Part shown: in pieces, positions 20,632-29,557 of the stretch
How the letters are laid out: each line of letters opens with the position of its first letter
How positions within the stretch are numbered: the stretch's first letter is position 1
Assembly: GCA_025361425.1 (NCBI GenBank)
Contig: JANYAH010000233.1
Coordinates: 1 to 52,629 of the forward strand
From: Candidatus Solibacter sp.
GTDB taxonomy: Bacteria; Acidobacteriota; Terriglobia; Bryobacterales; Bryobacteraceae
Length of the DNA stretch: 52,629 nucleotides
Direction of reading: 5' to 3'
Position numbers and translations under genes: made by a program
The notes under the pieces: generated by a model
The model's database searches: none
What the model saw: the letters and a program-made list of their open reading frames with translations, nothing else
Told to the model about the DNA's origin: nothing

Positions 20632-21108
20632 TCACTGAATAAAGTGCAGACCCTTGGCGCCGGGAATGGTCCGCACCCAGGTATTCATCTCTTCTTCGTT
20701 CTGTAGCAGATCGCGCAAGGTCGCTTTACTGAGCACCTGATCCACCGCCACCTGGACGGCGCGCCACAGGGAACGCACGGAGCAATCCACACTCCGGGTG
20801 CAGATGGGCGCCTGGCCGGCGTGGCTGTCGCAGAAGCTGCTTTCGAAGATGCGCCCGCCGAGCACGTCCATCACGTCGCCGATTACGATGGCCTCCGCCG
20901 GCCGGGCCAGGGTATATCCGCCGTCCTTGCCGCGCGCCGCTTTAACAAATCCGCCCCTGCGAAGCACGCGCAGGATTTTGGCCGCATAGGCGGGGGACAC
21001 GCCTTCCGCCTGGCTCATTTCGGGAATCGTCAGGCTACCGCCCTCGCCGGCGTAACCAATGCGGACCAGGCAGCGCAGGCCGTATTCTTCATTGGCGCTC
21101 AACTTCAT
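20632..21108 (-). CDS. Rrf2-family iron-sulfur regulator (IscR/SufR-like)
   Basis: 158 residues. Winged helix-turn-helix in the first 70 (KLSANEEYGLRCLVRIGYA, SPAYAAKILRVLRRGGFV), then the dimer helix and a three-Cys cluster loop: Cys93, Cys103 and Cys109 (SFCDSHAGQAPICTRSVDC), matching in order the three Fe-S ligands of IscR, though the first gap is longer. It is the last gene of the suf operon and overlaps sufT by 4 bases (ATGA). By analogy with IscR and cyanobacterial SufR, it would sense cluster status and repress the operon; a 24-bp palindrome in front of sufB (26668-26691) is the likely binding site. Confidence 0.9.
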   Translation of the reverse strand: MKLSANEEYGLRCLVRIGYAGEGGSLTIPEMSQAEGVSPAYAAKILRVLRRGGFVKAARGKDGGYTLARPAEAIVIGDVMDVLGGRIFESSFCDSHAGQAPICTRSVDCSVRSLWRAVQVAVDQVLSKATLRDLLQNEEEMNTWVRTIPGAKGLHFIQ

Positions 21109-21449
21109 CGGCGCAGCCTCGAAATGGGAATGATGTCTTCGATACCCATCGCCAGCTTGGCGGCTTCGGACATGCGCGCTTTGGTCCAGGGTGGGTCGAA
21201 AGTGAGTTCCAGTTTGACGCCGGTGACGCCGGGGACGGCACGCGCGGCGCGTTCCACTTCCGCCGGAAGGCTGCCGGCCACGGGACAGTTGGGCGCGGTC
21301 AGGGTCATACGGATGGCGACTTGCCCGGCCGCATCCACCTCGACGCCATAGATGAGGCCGAGTTCGTAGATGTTAACCGGCATTTCCGGGTCGTAGACCT
21401 TTTTGAATGCGGCTACAATCTGGTCTTTTAGATTCAATTCCAGATTCAT
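21105..21449 (-). CDS. sufT: SufT-like DUF59 / MIP18-family Fe-S assembly factor
   Basis: 114 residues. The open frame continues upstream, but the start at 21449 (MNLELNLKDQIVAAFKKVYD) overlaps the sufU stop by 4 bases (ATGA) and matches the family length. Motifs: YDPEMPVNIYELGLIY, then MTLTAPNCPVAGSLPAEVE with the conserved Cys of the DUF59 fold, and LELTFDPPWTKARMSEAAKL. Members help load or mature 4Fe-4S proteins alongside the SUF scaffold. Its place between sufU and the Rrf2 regulator supports this role. The name sufT follows usage for DUF59 genes in suf operons; the true Staphylococcus SufT is longer or shorter in some lineages. Confidence 0.88.
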   Translation of the reverse strand: MNLELNLKDQIVAAFKKVYDPEMPVNIYELGLIYGVEVDAAGQVAIRMTLTAPNCPVAGSLPAEVERAARAVPGVTGVKLELTFDPPWTKARMSEAAKLAMGIEDIIPISRLRR

Positions 21450-21886
21450 TCCGTGGTTACCGGCTCCGCGAGCTCCGTGCTCAGAGCGGATTTCAAGGTG
21501 TGCCACGCCAGCGTGGCGCACTTGACGCGTGCCGGGTAATCGCGTACGCCGCAGAAGACCACCAGCTTGCCCAAGTCCTGGCTGACGGCGGTATCGGTGG
21601 TCAATAGCTCGTGGAACTTGTCCAGCAGCTTGAGCGCTTCCTGGCGGGTTTTGCCCTTGAGGCTCTCGGTCATCAGGGACGCCGAAGCGGTGGAGATGGC
21701 GCACCCCGAACCGACAAAGCTGACGTCCACGACGATGTCGTTTTCCACTTTGACGAAGAGCTTCAGCTTGTCGCCGCAGAGAGGGTTATAGCCATCGGCC
21801 TGGCGGGTGGCGTCCGCCATGAAATGGCAGTTCCGCGGACGCTTGCTGTGATCGAGAATGATTTCCTGGTAGAGATCGTGAACCAT
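21446..21886 (-). CDS. sufU: SufU-type sulfur-transfer / scaffold protein
   Basis: 146 residues. The ATG at 21886 overlaps the sufS stop by one base (TAATG), so upstream in-frame starts are not used. Zinc or cluster ligands are visible as Cys37 and Asp39 (PLCGDK), Cys62 (SGCAISTASASLM) and Cys123 (VKCATLAWHTL). The roughly 20-residue insertion between the second and third Cys that separates SufU from IscU is present (LLTTDTAVSQDLGK region). In SufU-type systems the protein accepts persulfide sulfur from SufS and hands it to SufBCD. It is placed directly after sufS, as in Firmicutes and many Acidobacteria. Confidence 0.93.
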   Translation of the reverse strand: MVHDLYQEIILDHSKRPRNCHFMADATRQADGYNPLCGDKLKLFVKVENDIVVDVSFVGSGCAISTASASLMTESLKGKTRQEALKLLDKFHELLTTDTAVSQDLGKLVVFCGVRDYPARVKCATLAWHTLKSALSTELAEPVTTE

Positions 21887-23157
21887 TAGGCGAAAACCTC
21901 CTTCACTTTGTGAAGGCCGGCGACGAGCGCATCGATTTCGCCGAAGGTATTGTAGAAGGCGAGCGAGGCGCGGGTAGTGGCGGGTACGTTGAAAAAATCC
22001 ATGACCGGCTGTGCACAATGGTGGCCGGTGCGGACGGCGATGCCCTGTCTATCTAGAAGCGTGCCGATATCGTGCGGGTGAATGCCTTCCATGACGAAGG
22101 AAAGAACGCTGGCCTTTTCGCGCGCCGTGCCGATCAGGCGCAGACCCGGAATGCTGGTGAGCGCTTCGGTGCCGTAGGCGAGCAGGGCATGTTCGTAGGC
22201 CGCAATTTGATCGATCCCGAGGTGGTTGACGTAATCGAGCGCGGCGCCGAGCCCGATGCCGCCTGCGATGTTGGGCGTGCCGGCTTCGAATTTGTACGGC
22301 AGGTCCGCGTAGGTGGTCTTTTCAAAGGTGACCACTCGGATCATGTCGCCGCCCCCCTGGTAAGGAGGCATGGCATTGAGCAGCGCCGTCTTGCCGTAGA
22401 GGATGCCGATGCCGGTGGGGCCGAAGACCTTGTGGCCGCTGAAAGTGTAGAAATCGGCGTCGAGGGCCTGTAAATCCACCTTCATGTGGGGCACGGCCTG
22501 GGCGCCATCGATCAGCGTCAGGGCGCCAGCGCGGTGGGCCATGTCGATGATCTGCTTGACCGGGTTGATGGTGCCGAGCGCGTTAGAGACGTGGGTAACG
22601 GCGACCATGCGGGTGCGCGGATTGAGCAGCTTTTCGTACTCTTCCATCAGCAGTTCGCCGCGCTCGTTCATGGGGATGACGCGCAGTTTGGCGCCTGTTT
22701 CTTCGCACAGCATCTGCCAGGGGACGATGTTGGAGTGGTGCTCCATGGCCGAGATGACGATCTCGTCGCCCGGCTTCACATTCTTGCGGCCCCACGAACT
22801 GCTGACCAGATTGATGCCTTCCGTAGCGCCGCGGACAAAGATCAATTCGTTCGTGTAACGCGAGTTGAGAAAGCGTTTGGCCTTGGAGCGGGTTTCCTCG
22901 TAAGCGGCGGTGGAGCGTTGGGAGAGCTCATGAACCCCGCGGTGGATGTTGGCGCAATCCACTTCGTGGAAGCGGCGGATGGCATCGATCACCGCGAATG
23001 GCTTCTGGGCGGTGGCGGCGCTATCCAGATACACCAGCGGCTTGCCGTGAATGTTCTGCTTCAGGACGGGGAAATCCTCGCGGATCTTCTCCACGTCAAA
23101 TTTGCTCGTGGCACCGGCTGTGGCACCGGCTGTAGTTGGGTTACTCAGCGTGCTCAT
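21886..23157 (-). CDS. sufS: Cysteine desulfurase SufS
   Basis: 423 residues from the ATG at 23157. A PLP enzyme that takes sulfur from cysteine for Fe-S cluster assembly. The PLP lysine is Lys243 in TFSGHKVFGPTG, and the catalytic Cys381 lies in RTGHHCAQPVM, the short-loop arrangement of group II (SufS) enzymes. DSAATAQKP and ANIHRGVHELSQRS are typical of the group. The first 20 residues are poorly conserved and include a tandem 12-base duplication (GTGGCACCGGCT twice around 23110-23135) that encodes repeated Thr-Ala-Gly-Ala. The gene overlaps the end of sufD by 17 bases. Confidence 0.95.
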   Translation of the reverse strand: MSTLSNPTTAGATAGATSKFDVEKIREDFPVLKQNIHGKPLVYLDSAATAQKPFAVIDAIRRFHEVDCANIHRGVHELSQRSTAAYEETRSKAKRFLNSRYTNELIFVRGATEGINLVSSSWGRKNVKPGDEIVISAMEHHSNIVPWQMLCEETGAKLRVIPMNERGELLMEEYEKLLNPRTRMVAVTHVSNALGTINPVKQIIDMAHRAGALTLIDGAQAVPHMKVDLQALDADFYTFSGHKVFGPTGIGILYGKTALLNAMPPYQGGGDMIRVVTFEKTTYADLPYKFEAGTPNIAGGIGLGAALDYVNHLGIDQIAAYEHALLAYGTEALTSIPGLRLIGTAREKASVLSFVMEGIHPHDIGTLLDRQGIAVRTGHHCAQPVMDFFNVPATTRASLAFYNTFGEIDALVAGLHKVKEVFA

Positions 23158-24403
23158 GGAATTTCTCGAACAAAATCCGTTCCAGCGAATCGCGTAACGA
23201 CTGTACTTTGATGCGGTCAACCACGTCCTGGGCGAAAGCGTAGGTTAGCAGGCTACGGGCCTCGCGCTTACCAATGCCGCGCGATTGCAGGTAGAACAGG
23301 GCTTCGGCGTCGAGTTGGCCGATAGTCGCGCCATGGGTGCAGCGCACATCGTCGGCGAAGATCTGCAGCTCGGGTTTGGTATCCACCACGGCGTCGTCGG
23401 AGAGGACCAGGTTTTTATTGGTCTGCTTGGAATCGGTCTTCTGCGCATCCTTGCGGACGATAATTTTGCCGTTGAAGACGGCGTGCGCTTTGCCGTCGAG
23501 AATGCCCTTGTAGATTTCGTGGCTGGTGCCGTGCGGCATGGTGTGGTCGATCATTGTGTGATTGTCCACGTGCTGCGTGCCGTTCACGATGTACAGGCCG
23601 TTCAGTGCCGCGTCGGAGCCCGCGGAGAGGGTGGCGTTGGCGTCGTTGCGGACCAGCGCGCCGCCCAGGGAAATGGAGTGCGAGGCAAAAGTAGCGCTGC
23701 GTCCGATGCTGACTTGCAGGGTCGAAATGTGGAACGCGTTGGCGGTTTCCTGCTGGATTTTGTAGTGATCCACCACGGAGCGATCGCCGGCGATAATTTC
23801 GGTGACGGCGTTGTTGAAGTAGACGCCATCGCCCGCGCCCTGGTAACGCTCCACGACGGTGCAGTGCGCGTCCGCCCCCACGACGATGAGCGCGCGCGGA
23901 TGGACGGCGATGGGCTGCGCCGATCCGGTGGTCAGGTAGAAGATTTCGATGGGCTCCGCAATGACGGCTCCGCTAGCGACGCGGACCAGCGCGCCATCTT
24001 CGATCATCGCGGTGTTGAGCGCGACAAAGGCGTTCTCCGCGAAGGAAGCGTGCTTACCGAGGTGCTGCGCGATGGCCGCCGGATCATCGGCGAATCCGCC
24101 AACGTGAAGGCCCGCGGGCAGGCTCTCCGGGCGCGTCAGCAGATGGCCGTTGGCGAAGACCAATTGAACCGGGCCCTTGGCGAATTTAGTTTCGGGAACA
24201 CCTTGGCGTCCCGCCGCGAACGTGGTGCGCGCGATGGGGGCGACATTGGTAAAGCGCCACTCTTCGTTGTGCGTGTTGGGAAAGCCGAGTTCCACGAAGC
24301 GCGCGAAGGCGGCATCGCGCAGGGGCTGCAACCACGCGGGCGCCGGAAGCTGATTAGTGAAAAGCTCCATCCAGGCGCCAGTCTGTTCCGCTACGGCCGT
24401 CAT
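23141..24403 (-). CDS. sufD: Fe-S cluster assembly protein SufD
   Basis: 420 residues. Partner of SufB in the SufBC2D scaffold. The N-terminal helical part (LPAPAWLQPLRDAAFARF, FPNTHNEEWRFTNV) and the right-handed beta-helix core from about residue 140 are clear; the C-terminal section carries the conserved DDVRCTHGATIGQLD motif, with Cys and His, and ends SRGIGKREARSLLTYAFAQDV and so on. Overlaps sufC by 4 bases at its start and sufS at its end, in an unbroken sufBCDSUT order. Confidence 0.95.
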   Translation of the reverse strand: MTAVAEQTGAWMELFTNQLPAPAWLQPLRDAAFARFVELGFPNTHNEEWRFTNVAPIARTTFAAGRQGVPETKFAKGPVQLVFANGHLLTRPESLPAGLHVGGFADDPAAIAQHLGKHASFAENAFVALNTAMIEDGALVRVASGAVIAEPIEIFYLTTGSAQPIAVHPRALIVVGADAHCTVVERYQGAGDGVYFNNAVTEIIAGDRSVVDHYKIQQETANAFHISTLQVSIGRSATFASHSISLGGALVRNDANATLSAGSDAALNGLYIVNGTQHVDNHTMIDHTMPHGTSHEIYKGILDGKAHAVFNGKIIVRKDAQKTDSKQTNKNLVLSDDAVVDTKPELQIFADDVRCTHGATIGQLDAEALFYLQSRGIGKREARSLLTYAFAQDVVDRIKVQSLRDSLERILFEKFHEHAE

Positions 24404-25176
24404 ACTCTACCGACCGCCTCCGGCTCGTCATAGGCGCCGAGGGCCTCGTAGCCTTCGGCTTCCAGTTCGAGCGCCAGTTCCTTGCCGCCGGATTTCACGA
24501 TGCGGCCTTCGGCCAGCACGTGGACGAAATCGGGCACGATCTCATTGAGCAGGCGCTGATAGTGGGTGACCACGATCATGGCGCGCTCTGGAGACCGCAT
24601 GGCGTTGACGCCGCCGCTGACGACGCGCAGGGCGTCGATATCCAGGCCGGAATCGGTTTCATCCAACACGGCGAGTTTGGGCTCCAGCACGGCCATCTGG
24701 AAAATTTCGTTGCGTTTCTTCTCGCCGCCGGAGAAGCCGGTGTTGACCGGGCGGTTTAGCAGCGTCTGATCCATCTTCATGATCTGCATTTTGTCGCGGA
24801 CCAGATTCAAGAAGTCCATGGCGTCGAGTTCGTCGATGCCGTGGTGCTTGCGAATGGTGTTGAGCGCGGCCTTGAGGAAGTACATGTTGCTCACGCCGGG
24901 AATTTCGACGGGGTACTGGAACGCGAGGAAGATGCCTTCGCGCGCGCGGTCCTCAGGGGACATTTCGAGCAGGTCCTTGCCCAGGTAGGTGACGGAGCCG
25001 CCGGTGACCACGTAGAGTTCGCGGCCGGCCAGCACCTGGGCCAGCGTGCTTTTACCGCTGCCGTTGGGCCCCATGATGGCATGCACTTCACCGGCGTTCA
25101 CGGTGAGGTTGATGCCCTTCAGAATTTCACGATCGCCAACTTTGGCGTGCAGATCTTTGATTTCAAGTAATGCCAT
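24400..25176 (-). CDS. sufC: Fe-S cluster assembly ATPase SufC
   Basis: 258 residues. ABC-type ATPase that drives the SufB-SufD scaffold. Walker A GPNGSGKST (about 36-44), Q-loop AFQYPVEIPGV, the SufC form of the ABC signature FSGGEKKRNE, Walker B with the characteristic LAVLDETDSGLDIDAL, and H-loop VVTHYQR. Starts at the base after the sufB stop (TAA-ATG), so translation is coupled. Confidence 0.97.
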   Translation of the reverse strand: MALLEIKDLHAKVGDREILKGINLTVNAGEVHAIMGPNGSGKSTLAQVLAGRELYVVTGGSVTYLGKDLLEMSPEDRAREGIFLAFQYPVEIPGVSNMYFLKAALNTIRKHHGIDELDAMDFLNLVRDKMQIMKMDQTLLNRPVNTGFSGGEKKRNEIFQMAVLEPKLAVLDETDSGLDIDALRVVSGGVNAMRSPERAMIVVTHYQRLLNEIVPDFVHVLAEGRIVKSGGKELALELEAEGYEALGAYDEPEAVGRV

Positions 25177-26625
25177 TTATCCAACGCTTCCTTCCAGACT
25201 CACTCCGAGTAGTTTTTGCGCTTCCACGGCGAACTCCATGGGCAGTTCGCGGAAAACTTCCTTGCAGAATCCATGCACGATCATCGACACCGCATCTTCA
25301 CTGGAGATGCCGCGCTGCCGGCAGTAGAAAATCTGGTCTTCGCCAATTTTCGAGGTGGACGCTTCGTGCTCCACCTGCGCCGACGTGTTGCGCACTTCCA
25401 GATAGGGGAACGTGTGCGCGCCGCATTTATCGCCCAGCAGCAGCGAATCGCATTGCGAGTAGTTGCGCGCGCCGGTGGCGGATTTCAGAATTTTGACGCC
25501 GCCGCGATACGTGTTCTGTCCGTGTCCGGCCGAGATGCCCTTGCTGACGATAGTGGAAGTGGTGTTCTTCCCAATGTGGATCATCTTAGTGCCGGTGTCG
25601 GCCTGCTGCCAGTTGTTGGTGAGGGCGACCGAGTAAAACTCGCCGACGGAATTGTCGCCGATCAGCAGGCAGCTGGGATACTTCCAGGTGATGGCGGAAC
25701 CGGTCTCCACCTGGGTCCAGGAGATCTTGGAGTTGACGCCGCGGCAGGCGCCGCGCTTGGTGACGAAATTGTAGATGCCGCCCTTGCCGTCTTTATCGCC
25801 GGGGTACCAGTTCTGCACCGTCGAATACTTAATTTGGGCGTTATCCAGGGCGACAAGTTCCACCACGGCCGCGTGCAACTGGTTGGTGTCGCGCATGGGC
25901 GCGGTGCAGCCTTCCAGGTAGCTGACGGTGGCGCCTTCGTCGGCGACGATCAGGGTGCGCTCAAACTGCCCGGTGTCCTTGGCGTTGATGCGGAAGTAGG
26001 TAGAGAGTTCCATGGGGCACTTGACGCCCTTGGGGATGTAGCAGAAACTGCCATCGCTGAAGACGGCCGAGTTCAAGGCCGCGAAGAAATTATCGCTGAT
26101 GGGGACCACCGATCCCAGATACTGGCGGACCAGTTCCGGATGCTCTTTGACGGCTTCGGAGAAGGACCCGAAGATGATGCCCACTTCGTGCAGCTTGGCC
26201 TTAAAGGTGGTGGCGACGGAAACGCTATCGAATACAGCATCCACCGCTACGCCGGCGAGAATCGCCTGCTCCTGCAGGGGGATACCGAGCTTGGCATAGG
26301 TCTTGAGCAGTTCCGGATCGACGTCGTCCAAGCTCTTGGGCCCGTCGCCCTTGGCCTTGGGGGATGAGTAGTAAATAATGTTCTGGTAATCGATCTTGGG
26401 GTAATGGATATTGGCCCACGTGGGCTCTTTGAGGGTCAGCCAATGGCGGTACGCCTTCAGGCGCCATTCGAGGAGCCATTCGGGCTCGTTCTTCTTGGCG
26501 GAGATCAGGCGGACCACGTCCTCGCTCAAGCCGCGGGGGATGGCATCGGCTTCAATGTCGGTTACGAACCCCCACTTATATTCCTGATTCGCAAATGTTT
26601 CGATCGTGTTGGTGGAATCGCTCAC
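25177..26625 (-). CDS. sufB: Fe-S cluster assembly scaffold SufB
   Basis: 482 residues, the usual length. The start is a GTG at 26625 with TAGGAG about 9 bases upstream. Motifs of Suf[30 protein letters not shown], then [40 protein letters not shown], and the C-terminal [17 protein letters not shown]. It is the platform on which the cluster is built with SufC and SufD. First gene of the suf operon; the palindromic Rrf2-like site lies 43-66 bases upstream of the start. Confidence 0.97.
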   Translation of the reverse strand: MSDSTNTIETFANQEYKWGFVTDIEADAIPRGLSEDVVRLISAKKNEPEWLLEWRLKAYRHWLTLKEPTWANIHYPKIDYQNIIYYSSPKAKGDGPKSLDDVDPELLKTYAKLGIPLQEQAILAGVAVDAVFDSVSVATTFKAKLHEVGIIFGSFSEAVKEHPELVRQYLGSVVPISDNFFAALNSAVFSDGSFCYIPKGVKCPMELSTYFRINAKDTGQFERTLIVADEGATVSYLEGCTAPMRDTNQLHAAVVELVALDNAQIKYSTVQNWYPGDKDGKGGIYNFVTKRGACRGVNSKISWTQVETGSAITWKYPSCLLIGDNSVGEFYSVALTNNWQQADTGTKMIHIGKNTTSTIVSKGISAGHGQNTYRGGVKILKSATGARNYSQCDSLLLGDKCGAHTFPYLEVRNTSAQVEHEASTSKIGEDQIFYCRQRGISSEDAVSMIVHGFCKEVFRELPMEFAVEAQKLLGVSLEGSVG

Positions 26626-26667
26626 TTGGATACGCTCCTAAACCGTTGGCCTGTTACCATCTTCGCT

Positions 26668-26691
26668 AATCTGTACTTTATAGTCAAGATT
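26668..26691 (-). promoter_or_regulatory. Palindromic Rrf2/IscR-like operator over the suf promoter
   Basis: On the minus strand: AATCTTGACT-ATAA-AGTACAGATT, two 10-base arms with 8 of 10 complementary positions around a 4-base AT centre. It resembles IscR-type sites, which carry TTGACTA and its mirror image. It contains a TTGACT hexamer (26682-26687) that could serve as a -35 element, with a weak GAAGAT 17 bases on; alternatively TATAAA within it acts as a -10. Either way a bound regulator would block sufB transcription. Binding by the Rrf2 protein of the same operon is an inference. Confidence 0.65.
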
Positions 26692-26840
26692 ACTCATTTA
26701 ATGGATGCAGCAGCAGGGCGAACGGGTGCGAAAAGCGTTCGAAAGGCACGGGGTGGGCGGATGGCGGGTTGGTGTGGACGTTGGAGTGTGGCCGCTGGTT
26801 CAACCGTCTGGTCTTCGGGCCAGCACCCCGCACCGCTCGC

Positions 26841-27014
26841 TCAATTGTCCTGGCAAGCCGACCAGATTGCCTGAATTCGCCGCAGTTCGTCGCGGCTCAT
26901 CAGGTTCGCGCCACGCAGCCAGTCGCCCAATTTGCGCTTGTAGTGTACGCGGTCGAAGAGAATCACAAAGCTCATCATATAGACAAGCGAAAGCAGTGCG
27001 TATTGGCCCGTCAT
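26841..27014 (-). CDS. Small single-span membrane protein, unknown
   Basis: 57 residues from the ATG at 27014, which has GGAGG six bases upstream; an ATG one codon earlier (27017) is also possible, and the frame extends to a TTG at 27044. One transmembrane helix (YALLSLVYMMSFVILFD, about residues 5-21) is followed by a basic segment (RVHYKRKLGDWLRG) and a polar C-terminal helix (MSRDELRRIQAIWSACQD). The strong ribosome site and membrane-plus-amphipathic layout argue for a real gene. Not recognised; it lies upstream of sufB on the same strand but is separated by the suf promoter. Confidence 0.5.
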   Translation of the reverse strand: MTGQYALLSLVYMMSFVILFDRVHYKRKLGDWLRGANLMSRDELRRIQAIWSACQDN

Positions 27015-27138
27015 CATCAGCCTCCGTGGGGCTAGTTGCCCCAAAACTACCCAGTCAACGAAGGTAGTATGCCCACACGAGTGCCGAGAGATCTAGCCCC
27101 AAAGGTTAACCCCAGTTTGAGGGAGTTATGGAGTAGTA

Positions 27139-27435
27139 CTAGGCGATACGTTTATAGGTAAACACGACGGGGTCGGCCCGTAATTCCGTGGAGACTTGGC
27201 TGAAGGCGTTCATGTGAGCCGATCTCGCGTGGCGGTCGAGCGCTTCCCGGGTGGTCCAGTTCTCCACGAAGACGAACTTGCGCGAGTCGTCGTCGGAGAC
27301 GTGGAGGTGGTACTGGACGCAGCCTTCCTCCTGGCGAGTGTGCTCAACAAGCACGAGAAGGTGGCGCTTCAGTTCCTCTTCTTTGCCCGGCTTGGCGGTC
27401 ATTTCGGCGATCACGGTAACGTAGTGGGGAATCAT
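27139..27435 (-). CDS. ABM-domain monooxygenase-like protein
   Basis: 98 residues from the ATG at 27435 (GGAGAG upstream); an in-frame start at 27459 lacks this. Single antibiotic-biosynthesis-monooxygenase (dimeric alpha-beta barrel) domain: VTVIAEMTAKPGKEEELKRH, then TRQEEGCVQYHLHVSDD, FVFVENWTTREALDRHARSA and the final strand. The E-x-G-C-x-x-Y and E-x-W pattern is that of YgiN-like quinol monooxygenases and related small enzymes that oxidise aromatic substrates without a cofactor. Substrate unknown; it is not in an operon. Confidence 0.85.
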   Translation of the reverse strand: MIPHYVTVIAEMTAKPGKEEELKRHLLVLVEHTRQEEGCVQYHLHVSDDDSRKFVFVENWTTREALDRHARSAHMNAFSQVSTELRADPVVFTYKRIA

Positions 27436-27564
27436 AGCGACTCTCCGATGGTCGCACACGTTGCTTTTCCCTCGTGAAATGGGCTGTAAACTGTTCGTAA
27501 TCAGTTTCTTCTTGCCCTGCCCGCCATTTTTAAGGAAACTGAAGAATTAAGGAGACGCATCACG

Positions 27565-29511
27565 TTGGATAGAAATGGCCGCAAGGGCTCGCTCGTCATG
27601 GAGCCGACAGAACGATGGACCCCTCAAACGGCCAGCGACCTATACGACGTCGCGAGCTGGGGCAAGGGCTATTTTTCGGTGGGCGAGAACGGGCACGTCC
27701 TGGTGCATCCCGAGAAGGAAGCGGCGCGATCGATCGATCTCAAACAACTGGTCGATACGCTGGTGCTGCGCGGCATCAACCTGCCGATCCTGATCCGCTT
27801 CGCCGATATTCTGAAGCACCGCCTGGCAGACATCCACGGCGCTTTCCAAACCGCCATCAACGAGCACAAGTACCAGGGCGGCTATTGCTGCGTCTACCCG
27901 ATCAAAGTAAACCAGCAGCGCCAGGTTGTGGAAGAGGTGCTCGAGTTCGGCAAGCCTTACCGCTTCGGCCTGGAAGCCGGATCCAAACCGGAACTGATGG
28001 CGGTGATGGCGCTGGCCGACAACGACACGCCGATCATCTGCAACGGCTTCAAGGACGATGAATACATCGAGATGGCCATGCTCGCCCAGAAGATGGGCCG
28101 CAAGATCATCCCGGTGGTGGAAAAGTACACGGAACTGCACCTGATTCTGAAATACAGCCAGCGTGTAGGCGTGCGGCCGTCCATCGGTCTTCGCGTCAAG
28201 CTGGCCAGCCGCGGGTCAGGGCGCTGGAAATCCTCAGGCGGATACCGCTCCAAATTTGGCCTTTCGGCAACCGAGGCAGTGCGCGCGCTACAAGAGCTGA
28301 AAGACCTCGGCATGGCCGATTGTCTCAACCTCCTGCACTTCCATTTGGGCAGCCAGATTACCAATATCCGTCAAATCAAGGGCGCGGTGAATGAAGCCGT
28401 GCGCGTGTATGTGGATCTGGCGCGCGCCGGCGCCGGACTGAGATTCCTGGACGTTGGCGGTGGCCTGGGAATCGACTACGACGGCTCGCAGACCGATTTC
28501 GAATCCAGCGTGAACTACACCCTGCAGGAGTACGCCAACGACATCATTTACCACGTGCAAAACGTGTGCGATGAAGTCGAGGTGCCGCACCCCACCATCA
28601 TCACGGAAAGCGGGCGCGCCATCGCCGCGTATCACAGCGTGCTGGTCTTCAACGTTTTGGGCGTGTCCGGGATGGGCGAAGCCGACGTGCCGGCCGATCC
28701 GCCGCCGGACGCCGAACAGCCGCTGATCGACCTGGCGGAAACCTACCGCGGGCTGACCGCCAAGACTCTACTGGAGAGCTATCACGACGCGCAGCAGGCG
28801 CTCGAACAGGCGCTGAACCTGTTCAGCCTCGGGTACTTGTCGCTGGAGCAGCGCTGCATTGCGGAGAATTTGTACTGGGCCATCTCGCGCAAGATCCAGC
28901 GGCTGGCCGGCGAGCTGGATTACTTCCCCGAAGAGCTGGAAGGCATCGACGCCATGCTCTCCGACACCTACTTCTGCAACTTCTCGCTGTTCCAGAGCAT
29001 GCCGGACAGTTGGGCCATCAAGCAGCTCTTCCCCATCATGCCGATCCACCGCCTGGAAGAGCAGCCCACTCGCCCCGCCGTGCTGGGCGACATCACCTGC
29101 GATTCCGATGGCAAGGTGGATGCCTTCATTGACCGCCGCGACGTCAAGCGCACCTTGCAATTGCACGCCTTCGACGGCGGCAATTACTACCTGGGCGCAT
29201 TCCTGCTGGGAGCGTACCAGGAAATTCTCGGCGACATGCACAATCTGTTCGGCGATACCAACGCGGTCCACGTGCGGCTGGGGCCCACGGGCGAAGTGAT
29301 GCTGGATTCCGTGATCAAGGGCGATACCGTCCGCGAAGTGCTCAACTACGTGCAGTTCTCCGCCGACACGCTGGTGATGCAGCTCCGCCGCGACGTGGAG
29401 GCCGCTCTGCGCGAAGGCCGCCTGACCTATGAAGAGAGCGGCGCGCTACTCCGCTTCTACGAAGAGGGTCTGCACGGCTACACGTACCTGGAAGACGTGC
29501 ATGAGCTGTAG
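27565..29511 (+). CDS. speA: Biosynthetic arginine decarboxylase
   Basis: Up to 648 residues. Makes agmatine from arginine for polyamine synthesis; PLP-dependent, alanine-racemase-like barrel (fold III). PLP Lys114 is in YPIKVNQQRQ; HFHLGSQI, FLDVGGGLGIDYDGSQT and the C-terminal SDTYFCNFSLFQSMPDSWA (catalytic Cys region) are all typical of SpeA rather than of ornithine decarboxylases. The TTG at 27565 has AAGGAG ten bases upstream; the ATG at 27598 has AAGGG at a similar distance and would shorten the protein by 11 residues, so the start is uncertain. No agmatinase gene is adjacent. Confidence 0.93.
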   Translation: MDRNGRKGSLVMEPTERWTPQTASDLYDVASWGKGYFSVGENGHVLVHPEKEAARSIDLKQLVDTLVLRGINLPILIRFADILKHRLADIHGAFQTAINEHKYQGGYCCVYPIKVNQQRQVVEEVLEFGKPYRFGLEAGSKPELMAVMALADNDTPIICNGFKDDEYIEMAMLAQKMGRKIIPVVEKYTELHLILKYSQRVGVRPSIGLRVKLASRGSGRWKSSGGYRSKFGLSATEAVRALQELKDLGMADCLNLLHFHLGSQITNIRQIKGAVNEAVRVYVDLARAGAGLRFLDVGGGLGIDYDGSQTDFESSVNYTLQEYANDIIYHVQNVCDEVEVPHPTIITESGRAIAAYHSVLVFNVLGVSGMGEADVPADPPPDAEQPLIDLAETYRGLTAKTLLESYHDAQQALEQALNLFSLGYLSLEQRCIAENLYWAISRKIQRLAGELDYFPEELEGIDAMLSDTYFCNFSLFQSMPDSWAIKQLFPIMPIHRLEEQPTRPAVLGDITCDSDGKVDAFIDRRDVKRTLQLHAFDGGNYYLGAFLLGAYQEILGDMHNLFGDTNAVHVRLGPTGEVMLDSVIKGDTVREVLNYVQFSADTLVMQLRRDVEAALREGRLTYEESGALLRFYEEGLHGYTYLEDVHEL

Positions 29512-29557
29512 GGCGGCTACTCGAAATTGAAATTTTCCGGCCCGGCTGTAACGCCGG

